A DNA stretch of 64,000 nt from Pseudoflavonifractor capillosus (lineage in GTDB: Bacteria > Bacillota > Clostridia > Oscillospirales > Oscillospiraceae): contig NZ_JACJJE010000003.1 in NCBI RefSeq assembly GCF_016899775.1, forward strand, positions 1 through 64,000, written 5' to 3'. The notes below the pieces were generated by a model. That model was not told the DNA's origin. It worked only from the letters and a program-made list of their open reading frames with translations, and searched no databases. The position numbers were made by a program, and so were the translations under genes. This document shows, piece by piece, positions 33,026-40,963 of the stretch (position 1 is its first letter; each line of letters starts with the position of its first letter).

Positions 33026-34534
33026 ATGGCAGATACGAAAGACGATATCGTCCTGTCGATTCGCGGTATGTGCAAGTCTTTCGGCCGCAACCGGGTGCTT
33101 GACCATATCAACCTGGACGTAAAGCGTGGAACGGTCATGGGACTGATGGGCGAAAACGGCGCCGGTAAGTCTACCATGATGAAGTGCCTGTTCGGCACCT
33201 ACCAGAAGGACGAGGGAAAGATCTATTTGAACGGAAAGGAAATCAGCTTTTCCGGTCCGAAAGACGCCCTGGAAAACGGGATCGCCATGGTCCACCAGGA
33301 GCTGAACCAGTGCCTGGAGCGGAACGTCATCGACAACCTGTTCCTTGGACGTTACCCCACCAATTCCATGGGGGTCGTGGATGAAGGTGGCATGAAAAAG
33401 AAGGCCTCCGAGCTGTTCCGTAAGCTCGGTATGACCGTGAACCTGACCCAGCCGATGCGGAACATGTCCGTTTCCCAGCGGCAGATGTGCGAGATCGCCA
33501 AGGCAATCTCCTACAATTCCCAAGTAATCGTCCTGGACGAGCCCACCTCCTCTCTGACAGTCCAGGAGGTGGACAAGCTCTTTGAAATGATGCGGATGCT
33601 GAAGGAGCAGGGCATCGCTCTGATCTACATCTCCCACAAGATGGATGAGATCTTTGAGATCTGCGACGAGATCTCGGTCCTGCGGGACGGCAATCTGGTC
33701 ATGACAAAGGCCGCCAAGGACACCAACATGAACGAGCTGATTACCGCCATGGTGGGCCGCTCCCTGGAGAGCCGCTTCCCTCCGGTGGACAACACACCTG
33801 GCGACACCATTTTCTCTGTCCAGCACCTCTCCACCAAATACGCCCCCCATCTTCAGGACATCTCCTTCGACGTGAGAGAGGGCGAGATCTTCGGCCTGTA
33901 CGGCCTGGTGGGCGCTGGACGGACCGAGCTGCTGGAGACCATCTTCGGCGTGCGCACCCGAGCCGCGGGCCGCGTCTACTTTAAAAACCGGCTGATGAAC
34001 TTCAACAACGCCAAGGAGGCCATCGAGCATGGCTTCGCCCTGATCACTGAGGAGCGCAAGGCCAACGGCCTGTTCCTCAAATGTGACCTGACCTTCAACA
34101 CCACCATCGCCAGTCTGGAGCAGTACAAGACGGGCCTGGCCCTGTCCGACTCCAAGATGGTGAAGGCCACCAACAAGGAGATCAAGATCATGCACACCAA
34201 GTGCATGGGGCCGGACGACATGATCACCAGCCTGTCCGGCGGCAACCAGCAGAAGGTCATCTTCGGCAAATGGCTGGAGCGGGAGCCCCAGGTCTTTATG
34301 ATGGACGAGCCCACCCGCGGCATCGACGTGGGCGCCAAGTATGAGATCTATGAGCTGATCATTCAGATGGCAAAGCAGGGCAAGACGATCATCGTCGTCT
34401 CCTCTGAGATGCCCGAGATCCTGGGTATCACCAACCGCATCGGCGTCATGTCCAACGGACGCCTCTCCGGGATTGTGAACACCAAGGAGACCGATCAGGA
34501 AGAACTTTTGCGACTGAGTGCAAAATACCTATAA
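33026..34534 (+). CDS. mglA: Galactose ABC importer, tandem ATPase subunit
   Basis: A 502-residue ATPase of the CUT2 sugar importers with two nucleotide-binding domains. Domain 1 has Walker A GENGAGKST (42-50), a degenerate signature SVSQRQMCEIAKA and Walker B VIVLDEPTSSL. Domain 2 has the altered Walker A GLVGAGRTE (about 292-300), typical for this family, with signature LSGGNQQKV and MMDEPTRGID. It follows the attenuator after mglB and precedes the permease by 15 bp. Confidence 0.95.
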   Translation: MADTKDDIVLSIRGMCKSFGRNRVLDHINLDVKRGTVMGLMGENGAGKSTMMKCLFGTYQKDEGKIYLNGKEISFSGPKDALENGIAMVHQELNQCLERNVIDNLFLGRYPTNSMGVVDEGGMKKKASELFRKLGMTVNLTQPMRNMSVSQRQMCEIAKAISYNSQVIVLDEPTSSLTVQEVDKLFEMMRMLKEQGIALIYISHKMDEIFEICDEISVLRDGNLVMTKAAKDTNMNELITAMVGRSLESRFPPVDNTPGDTIFSVQHLSTKYAPHLQDISFDVREGEIFGLYGLVGAGRTELLETIFGVRTRAAGRVYFKNRLMNFNNAKEAIEHGFALITEERKANGLFLKCDLTFNTTIASLEQYKTGLALSDSKMVKATNKEIKIMHTKCMGPDDMITSLSGGNQQKVIFGKWLEREPQVFMMDEPTRGIDVGAKYEIYELIIQMAKQGKTIIVVSSEMPEILGITNRIGVMSNGRLSGIVNTKETDQEELLRLSAKYL

Positions 34535-34549
34535 TGGGAGAAATTGCAT

Positions 34550-36205
34550 ATGGCAACGGAAAACACAAAGATTCTCACGGCGGAACAGGAACAGCAGCTC
34601 CGCCAGCCGATCGACGAGTATGTCGGCGGCATCCAAGCAAAGATTGACGCCCTGCGCAAGGACGGTACCGACCAGGTGGTCGAGATCCAGAGCAGCATGG
34701 ACAGTCTGAAGCGCGACCGCATCTACACCCAGCAGGAGAAAGAGGCCAAGCTGGCCCAGCTGAAGGCCGAGCTGGAGAAGGCCAAGGCCGTGGAGAGCCA
34801 GAACAAGGGCGAGGTGGACAAGCTTATCGCCGAGGCGGAGAGCTATCTGAACAGCCACTTCGGCGAGTACTACCAGGCCGTGGTGGAGAGCGGAAAGGCG
34901 GAAAAGGTCCAGGCTCAGGAGAAGTACCAGGCCGCCGTGGCCCAGCTCAACAAGGAGCACCAGGAGACCATGGCCAAGCTCAGCGACCAGCAGGAGATCA
35001 AGGACGAGAAGTACGTCTATAAGAACCGCCTGTTTGACGCGAAGATGGACCTGAACAAGGACCTCCAGGAGATCAAGGACCGCCAGCATGCCGCCTTTGA
35101 TCACAAGTACCACCTGATCGACATGCTGCGCATGTCCAAGTTCACCTTTGCTGAGACTGTGGCCCAGCGCTGGGAGAACTACAAGTACACCTTCAACCGC
35201 CGGGACTTCCTGCTGAAGAACGGCCTGTATATCGCCATCATTATCATCTTCATCGGCCTTTGTATTGCCACCCCCATCCTCAAGGGCGGCACTCAGCTGC
35301 TGACGATGAACAACGTCCTGAACATTCTCCAGCAGGCGTCCCCCAGAATGTTCCTGGCTCTGGGCGTGGCCGGCCTGATCCTGCTGGCCGGTACCGACCT
35401 GTCCATCGGCCGTATGGTGGGCATGGGCATGACCGCCGCCACCATCGTGATGCACCAGGGACCCAACACCGGCGGCGTCTTTGGACACATCTTCGACTTC
35501 AGCACCATGCCGGTGCTGGTGCGGGTCCTTCTGGCCCTGGTGGTGTGTATCGTTCTGTGCACCGTGTTTACCACCATCGCCGGATTCTTTACGGCCAAGT
35601 TTAAAATGCACCCCTTTATCTCCACCATGGCCAATATGCTGGTCATCTTCGGCCTGGTGACCTACTCCACCAAGGGCGTGTCCTTCGGCGCCATTGATCC
35701 CAGCATCCCCGGCATGATCATTCCCCGGTTCAACGGCTTCCCCACCATCATTCTGTGGGCTGTGGCCGCGGTGGTCGTGGTTTGGTTCATCTGGAACAAG
35801 ACCACCTTCGGCAAGAACCTGTTCGCCGTGGGCGGCAACCCTGAGGCCGCGTCGGTCTCCGGTATCTCCGTGTTCTGGGTCACCGTGGGCGCCTTCGTGC
35901 TGGCCGGCATCCTGTACGGCTTTGGCTCCTGGCTGGAGTGTATCCGCATGGTGGGTTCCGGCTCCGCCGCTTACGGTCAGGGCTGGGAGATGGACGCCAT
36001 CGCCGCCTGCGTGGTGGGCGGTATCTCCTTCACCGGCGGCATCGGTAAGATTTCGGGCGTGGTCGTGGGCGTGTTTATCTTTACCGCTCTGACCTACTCC
36101 CTGACCGTGCTGGGCATTGACACCAACCTGCAGTTCGTGTTCTCCGGCATCATCATCCTTGTGGCTGTCACGCTGGACTGCCTCAAGTACGTCCAGAAGA
36201 AGTAA
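34550..36205 (+). CDS. mglC: Galactose ABC importer permease with long N-terminal coiled-coil extension
   Basis: A 551-residue protein. Residues from about 217 to the end are a normal CUT2 permease (about 335 residues, 8-10 helices; LILLAGTDLSIGRMVGMG, AAYGQGWEMDAIAACVVGG). Before it lie about 215 hydrophilic, charged, helix-forming residues rich in K, E, Q and A without signal or membrane segment (EAKLAQLKAELEKAKAVESQ and more), absent from usual MglC of about 335 residues. By topology the extension is cytosolic. The ATG at 34550 is 9 bp after GGGAG. Same codon use through both parts, so no recent fusion scar. Confidence 0.93.
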   Translation: MATENTKILTAEQEQQLRQPIDEYVGGIQAKIDALRKDGTDQVVEIQSSMDSLKRDRIYTQQEKEAKLAQLKAELEKAKAVESQNKGEVDKLIAEAESYLNSHFGEYYQAVVESGKAEKVQAQEKYQAAVAQLNKEHQETMAKLSDQQEIKDEKYVYKNRLFDAKMDLNKDLQEIKDRQHAAFDHKYHLIDMLRMSKFTFAETVAQRWENYKYTFNRRDFLLKNGLYIAIIIIFIGLCIATPILKGGTQLLTMNNVLNILQQASPRMFLALGVAGLILLAGTDLSIGRMVGMGMTAATIVMHQGPNTGGVFGHIFDFSTMPVLVRVLLALVVCIVLCTVFTTIAGFFTAKFKMHPFISTMANMLVIFGLVTYSTKGVSFGAIDPSIPGMIIPRFNGFPTIILWAVAAVVVVWFIWNKTTFGKNLFAVGGNPEAASVSGISVFWVTVGAFVLAGILYGFGSWLECIRMVGSGSAAYGQGWEMDAIAACVVGGISFTGGIGKISGVVVGVFIFTALTYSLTVLGIDTNLQFVFSGIIILVAVTLDCLKYVQKK

Positions 36206-36223
36206 TTCTTCTCATTTGTGCAG

Positions 36224-36275
36224 AAAGCCGCTGCAAGGCAGACATAGGAATCCGTCTGCTTTGCGGCGGCTTTTC
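36224..36275 (+). terminator. Terminator of the mgl operon
   Basis: A 20-bp stem with few mismatches (36224-36243 with 36254-36273) followed by TTTT. Confidence 0.85.
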
Positions 36276-36325
36276 CCCGGCTCTCCGGCCGGGGCGGCGC
36301 CGCGTCAGAAGGCCCCATAGAATGC

Positions 36326-36354
36326 TTGGAAAAGCAGGCGGGCTGTGCTATGAT
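36326..36354 (+). promoter_or_regulatory. Promoter of galKET
   Basis: TTGGAA (36326-36331), 17 bp, TATGAT (36349-36354), 67 bp before galK. Confidence 0.65.
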
Positions 36355-36421
36355 AAAAAGACAGAAGACCGGGCCGGACGGAATCAACAGACCGGCCGCC
36401 CGGAGAGAAAAAGGAGTTCGG

Positions 36422-37714
36422 ATGACCATGCATAATTTGGGCGAAGTACGCACTGCGCTGGCGGCCGGCGAGCTGGACGAGGCTCTGGCCCGCCTGATGT
36501 GCGGGGACCCCGCGCCCGGCCGGCAGCGGGTATCCCAGCTGCTGGACGGTTTTCAGCGGACCTTCGGCGGGGGGGAAGACACCCCTGTGACGCTGTGTTC
36601 CGCACCGGGCCGCACGGAGATCTGCGGCAACCACACCGACCACCAGCACGGCAGGGTGCTGGCCGCGGCGGTGAACCTGGATTTTTCGGCCTGCGCCGCC
36701 CCCAACGGCACCAACACCATCCGCTTCCAGTCGGAGGGCTGGCCCCTGGTGGAGGTGGAGCTGGACACCCTGGACCCCAGGGAGGAGGAGAAGGAGTCCA
36801 CCGCCGCCCTGGTGCGGGGGATGGCTGCCCAGGCCGCCCGGCGGGGCTACCCTGTGGCGGGCTTTGACGCCTACGCCCTCTCCGACGTGCTGCCTGGCTC
36901 CGGCCTGTCCTCCTCGGCGGCCTGCGAGGTGCTGCTGGGCGTCATCGAAAACCACCTGTTCTGCCGGGATGAGCTGACTGCGGTGGAGATCGCCCAGATG
37001 GGCCAGAAGGCGGAGAACCTCTACTTCGGCAAACAGAGCGGCCTCATGGACCAGACCGCCTCCTCCGTGGGAGGGGCCGTGGCCATCAACTTCGCCGACC
37101 CGGCCGACCCGGTGGTGCGGTCGGTGGCGGTGGACCTGAACGCCCTGGGCTACGCACTGTGCATCGTGGACTCGGGGGCCAGCCACGCCGCCCTCACCGG
37201 CGAGTACGACTCCATCCCCAAGGAGATGCGGTCGGTGGCCGCCTTCTTCGGCAAAAACGTGCTGCGGGAGGTGGACGAGGCCCAGGTGCTGAGCCATCTG
37301 CCCCAGCTGCGGGAGGCGGCGGGAGACCGGGCGGTCCTCCGGGCCCTCCACTTCTTTGCCGATGACCGGCGCGCGGAGCAGGAGGCCGACGCCCTGGAAC
37401 AGGGAAACATGGAGGCCTTCCTGACCCTGGTGGAGCAGTCGGGCCGCTCCTCCTGGGAGCTGCTCCAGGACATCACCCCCACCGGGGCGGTCCGGGAGCA
37501 AGCCATGGCCGTGGCCCTGACGGTGGCCGAGCGGGCCCTGAACGGCCGGGGCGCCTGCCGGGTGCACGGCGGCGGCTTCGCCGGCACCATCCAGGCCTTT
37601 GTCCCCCTGGACCTGCTGGAGTCCTTCAAATCCCAGGTGGAGAGCGCGCTGGGCGCGGGCAGCTGCCACGTGCTGAGTATCCGCCCCGTGGGCGGCACCG
37701 TCCTCTGGGGCTGA
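36422..37714 (+). CDS. galK: Galactokinase
   Basis: A 430-residue GHMP kinase that phosphorylates galactose at C1. Motif 1 is APGRTEICGNHTDHQHG (the usual RxxxxGEHTDY with G-N for G-E). Motif 2 is LPGSGLSSSAACEV and motif 3 is RVHGGGFAGTIQAF. The N-terminus carries about 50 extra residues before the GHMP fold compared with E. coli. The ATG at 36422 has AAAAGGAG 7 bp before it. First gene of galK-galE-galT, directly after the galactose importer. Confidence 0.95.
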   Translation: MTMHNLGEVRTALAAGELDEALARLMCGDPAPGRQRVSQLLDGFQRTFGGGEDTPVTLCSAPGRTEICGNHTDHQHGRVLAAAVNLDFSACAAPNGTNTIRFQSEGWPLVEVELDTLDPREEEKESTAALVRGMAAQAARRGYPVAGFDAYALSDVLPGSGLSSSAACEVLLGVIENHLFCRDELTAVEIAQMGQKAENLYFGKQSGLMDQTASSVGGAVAINFADPADPVVRSVAVDLNALGYALCIVDSGASHAALTGEYDSIPKEMRSVAAFFGKNVLREVDEAQVLSHLPQLREAAGDRAVLRALHFFADDRRAEQEADALEQGNMEAFLTLVEQSGRSSWELLQDITPTGAVREQAMAVALTVAERALNGRGACRVHGGGFAGTIQAFVPLDLLESFKSQVESALGAGSCHVLSIRPVGGTVLWG

Positions 37715-37751
37715 TTTTCGATCGGAATCGAAGAAAGGAGCGCATAGAACT

Positions 37752-38744
37752 ATGGCGATCTTAGTATTGGGCGGAGCCGGCTACATCGGCTCCCACACGG
37801 TATATGAACTCATCGACGCGGGCCGCGAGGTGGTGGTGGCCGACAACCTTCAGACCGGATTCCGGGCCGCCGTCCACCCCAAGGCGAAATTCTATCAGCT
37901 GGACATCCGGGACAAGGGCGCCCTGGACACCCTGTTCCAGGCGGAGCACATCGAGGGCGTGATCCACTTCGCCGCCTCCTCCCAGGTGGGGGAGTCCATG
38001 TCCGACCCTTTGAAGTATTACGACAACAACCTCCACGGCACCATGGTGCTCCTGAGGTCCATGGTGGAGCACGGGGTGGATAAGATTGTCTTCTCCTCCA
38101 CCGCCGCCACCTACGGCGAGCCCGAACGGGTGCCCATCCTGGAGGACGACAAGACCGTCCCCACCAACTGCTACGGCCAGACCAAGCTGGCCATGGAGCA
38201 CATGATGGGCTGGGTGTCCAAGGCCCACGGTCTTCGGTATGTGGCTCTGCGGTACTTCAACGCCTGCGGCGCCCACCCCTCCGGGGCCATCGGCGAGGCC
38301 CACAACCCGGAGACCCACCTCATCCCCATCATCCTCCAGGTGCCCCTGGGACAGCGGGAGGCGGTGTCCATCTTCGGCGACGACTACCCCACCAAGGACG
38401 GCACCTGCATCCGGGACTATATCCACGTCACCGACCTGGCCCAGGCCCACATCCTGGCCCTGGACTACCTGCTCAATGGCGGGGACAACAACGTGTTCAA
38501 CCTGGGCAACGGCGTGGGCTTCACGGTGAAGGAAGTGGTGGACGTAGCTCGGGCGGTCACCGGCCACCCCATCCCGGCCAAGATCGCCCCCCGCCGGGCG
38601 GGCGACCCGGCCCAGCTCATCGCCTCCTCCGAGAAGGCCATCCAGGTGCTGGGCTGGAAGCCCAAGTACAACGACCTGAACACCATCGTGGCCTCCGCCT
38701 GGGCCTGGCACAAGAGCCACCCCCACGGCTTTGAGGAGGGATGA
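37752..38744 (+). CDS. galE: UDP-glucose 4-epimerase
   Basis: A 330-residue short-chain dehydrogenase-type epimerase converting UDP-galactose to UDP-glucose. NAD site LVLGGAGYIGSHTVYEL (4-20), the SSTAATYGEPERVPI segment with the catalytic Ser/Thr, and YGQTK as the Y-x3-K pair (about 138-142). GAAAGGAG precedes the ATG. Second gene of the Leloir operon. Confidence 0.96.
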   Translation: MAILVLGGAGYIGSHTVYELIDAGREVVVADNLQTGFRAAVHPKAKFYQLDIRDKGALDTLFQAEHIEGVIHFAASSQVGESMSDPLKYYDNNLHGTMVLLRSMVEHGVDKIVFSSTAATYGEPERVPILEDDKTVPTNCYGQTKLAMEHMMGWVSKAHGLRYVALRYFNACGAHPSGAIGEAHNPETHLIPIILQVPLGQREAVSIFGDDYPTKDGTCIRDYIHVTDLAQAHILALDYLLNGGDNNVFNLGNGVGFTVKEVVDVARAVTGHPIPAKIAPRRAGDPAQLIASSEKAIQVLGWKPKYNDLNTIVASAWAWHKSHPHGFEEG

Positions 38745-38746
38745 AC

Positions 38747-40243
38747 ATGGAACGGGATCAGGCCATTGCCAAGCTGATCTCCTACGCCCTGGACAAGGAG
38801 CTGATCCAGCCGGAGGAGAAGATCTGGGCGGTGAATGCCCTGCTGGAGGCCCTGGAGCTGGACGGCTGCACCCTGCCGGAGGGAGTCTCCTGTGGCGCGG
38901 AGGAGCTGCCCCAGGTGCTGGATGCCCTGCTGGACGACGCCTATGCCCGCGGGGTGCTCAAGGAGAACTCCATCGTCTACCGGGACCTGTTTGACACCAA
39001 GCTGATGGGGGCGCTCACCCCCCGGCCCGCCCAGGTCATCGGGAAGTTCCAGTCCCTGCGGGAGCAGGACCCGAAGAAGGCCACCGACTGGTACTATCAG
39101 TTCAGCCAGGACACCAACTATATCCGCCGGGACCGCATTGCCAAGGACGTGCAGTGGAAGACGGACACCCAGTACGGGGAGCTGGACATCACCATCAACC
39201 TGTCCAAGCCGGAGAAGGACCCCAAGGCCATCGCCGCCGCCCGGAACCTGCCCGCCTCCAACTACCCCCGGTGCCAGCTGTGCGCCGAGAACGAGGGCTA
39301 CGCCGGTCGGGTGAACCACCCTGCCCGTCAGAACCACCGCATCGTGCCCATCACCATCAACGGATCCCCCTGGTTTTTGCAGTACTCCCCCTATGTGTAC
39401 TACAACGAGCACTGCATCTGCCTGAACCGGGAGCACGTGCCCATGAAGATCGACCGGGCCTGCTTTGCCAAGCTACTGGACTTTGTGGGGCAGTTCCCCC
39501 ACTACTTTGTGGGCTCCAACGCGGACCTGCCCATCGTGGGCGGTTCCATCCTGGCCCACGACCACTTCCAGGGCGGGCGGTACACCTTCGCCATGGAGAA
39601 GGCCCCGGTGGAGACGGCTATCTCCTTCCCGGGGTATGAGGACGTCCGGGCGGGCATCGTCAAGTGGCCCATGTCGGTCATCCGCCTCACCGCCCCCCAG
39701 CCGGACCGGCTGGTGGACCTGGCCGACCGCATCCTCACCTCCTGGCGGGGCTATACCGACGAGAGTGCCATGATTTTGGCTGAGACCGACGGAGAGCCCC
39801 ACAACACCATCACCCCCATCGCCCGCCGGCGGGGGGAGGACTATGAGCTGGACCTGGTGCTGCGCAACAACCTGACCACGCCGGAGCACCCTCTGGGCCT
39901 CTACCACCCCCACGCGGAGCTCCACCACATCAAAAAGGAGAACATCGGCCTCATCGAGGTGATGGGTCTGGCCGTCCTCCCCGCCCGCCTGAAGGCGGAG
40001 CTGGCCGCAGTGGCGGACAAGCTGGTCTCCGGCGGCGATCTGCGGGAGGACCCCCTGATGGCGGCTCACGCCGACTGGGCGGAGGGCTTTGCACCCAACT
40101 ACACCTTCACGGCGGACAACGCCATGGACATCGTGCGCAAGGAGACCGGCCTGGTCTTTGCCCAGGTGCTGGAGTGTGCCGGCGTCTATAAGCGTACCCC
40201 AGAGGGACAGGCGGCTTTCCTGCGCTTTATCCAGCAGGTGTAA
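38747..40243 (+). CDS. galT: UDP-glucose-hexose-1-phosphate uridylyltransferase (Firmicute type)
   Basis: A 498-residue GalT of the long Firmicute class, unrelated in length to the 350-residue E. coli type. The active-site motif is AHDHFQGG (about 267-274), and ADLPIVGGS lies just before it. An ATG at 38741 touches the GAGGAGGG ribosome site, so the second ATG at 38747 is preferred. It overlaps nothing but is only 2 bp after the galE stop. It transfers UMP from UDP-glucose to galactose-1-phosphate and completes the Leloir pathway. Confidence 0.94.
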   Translation: MERDQAIAKLISYALDKELIQPEEKIWAVNALLEALELDGCTLPEGVSCGAEELPQVLDALLDDAYARGVLKENSIVYRDLFDTKLMGALTPRPAQVIGKFQSLREQDPKKATDWYYQFSQDTNYIRRDRIAKDVQWKTDTQYGELDITINLSKPEKDPKAIAAARNLPASNYPRCQLCAENEGYAGRVNHPARQNHRIVPITINGSPWFLQYSPYVYYNEHCICLNREHVPMKIDRACFAKLLDFVGQFPHYFVGSNADLPIVGGSILAHDHFQGGRYTFAMEKAPVETAISFPGYEDVRAGIVKWPMSVIRLTAPQPDRLVDLADRILTSWRGYTDESAMILAETDGEPHNTITPIARRRGEDYELDLVLRNNLTTPEHPLGLYHPHAELHHIKKENIGLIEVMGLAVLPARLKAELAAVADKLVSGGDLREDPLMAAHADWAEGFAPNYTFTADNAMDIVRKETGLVFAQVLECAGVYKRTPEGQAAFLRFIQQV

Positions 40244-40270
40244 ACGGCTGAGCTCCAAGAGAAAAGAGAA

Positions 40271-40311
40271 CATCCCGGCTTCGGCGGTCCGCCGAAGCCG
40301 GGGTGTTTTTT
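40271..40311 (+). terminator. Terminator of galKET
   Basis: A 15-bp stem with one G:U pair (40271-40285 with 40291-40305) and TTTTTT. Confidence 0.88.
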
Positions 40312-40324
40312 GCATGTTATTTCG

Positions 40325-40915
40325 TCAGTAGTCAAATTTGCAGTAGTCGTAGGCATTGATGATGTTGGTTGTCCCCCGCACCGTCCACTGGGGGATGTTG
40401 ACCCCGTAATTTCGGTGGATGTGGCCGTGGACGAAGTACTTGGGCTGGTACCGGTCCAGAAGCCCCACGAAGCACTGAAATCCCTGGTGGGAGAGGGTGT
40501 CAAAGTCGTTGATGTGCCGGGCGGGGGCGTGGGTGAGCAGGATATCGAACCCCTTGTTTTTCCACAGCTGGAACTGCATTTTTCGGATGCGGCGGCTCAT
40601 CTGCCCCTCGGTGTACATATTGCGGCCGTTCTGATAGCGGTGGGAGCCGCCCAGCCCCAGAATCCGCACGCCCCCGCAGACCACAATGCGGTCCTCCGCA
40701 CAGATGCAGCCCTCGGGCGGCGAATCCAGAAAGCTGTCGTTGTGGTTGCCCCGGACGTATACCACCGGGCAGCGGGCCAGGGTGGCGAGAAATTCCAGAT
40801 ACTCCCGCCGCAGATCCCCGCAGGCCAGAATCAGGTCGAACTCGCTCAGCTTGCCCGGGGTGTAGTAGTCGTAGTAATAGGCGGACTCCTTGTCCGCGAC
40901 AGCCAATACTCTCAT
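40325..40915 (-). CDS. Calcineurin-like metallophosphoesterase
   Basis: A 196-residue phosphoesterase of the MPP superfamily. Metal-binding motifs: D7 in AVADKES (a variant first motif), ILACGDLR, YVRGNHND (about 54-61), LTHAPARH and FVHGHIHRNYG. The ATG at 40915 has AGGAGGG 8 bp before it; an ATG 42 bp upstream has none. It lies 48 bp downstream of the ParB-like/BMP gene and may share its transcript. The substrate is not predictable from the motifs. Confidence 0.88.
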   Translation of the reverse strand: MRVLAVADKESAYYYDYYTPGKLSEFDLILACGDLRREYLEFLATLARCPVVYVRGNHNDSFLDSPPEGCICAEDRIVVCGGVRILGLGGSHRYQNGRNMYTEGQMSRRIRKMQFQLWKNKGFDILLTHAPARHINDFDTLSHQGFQCFVGLLDRYQPKYFVHGHIHRNYGVNIPQWTVRGTTNIINAYDYCKFDY

Positions 40916-40963
40916 GTATCCGCCCTCCTGTCCAGACAGCGGGCGGCGTTCCCCCATCCGGTG

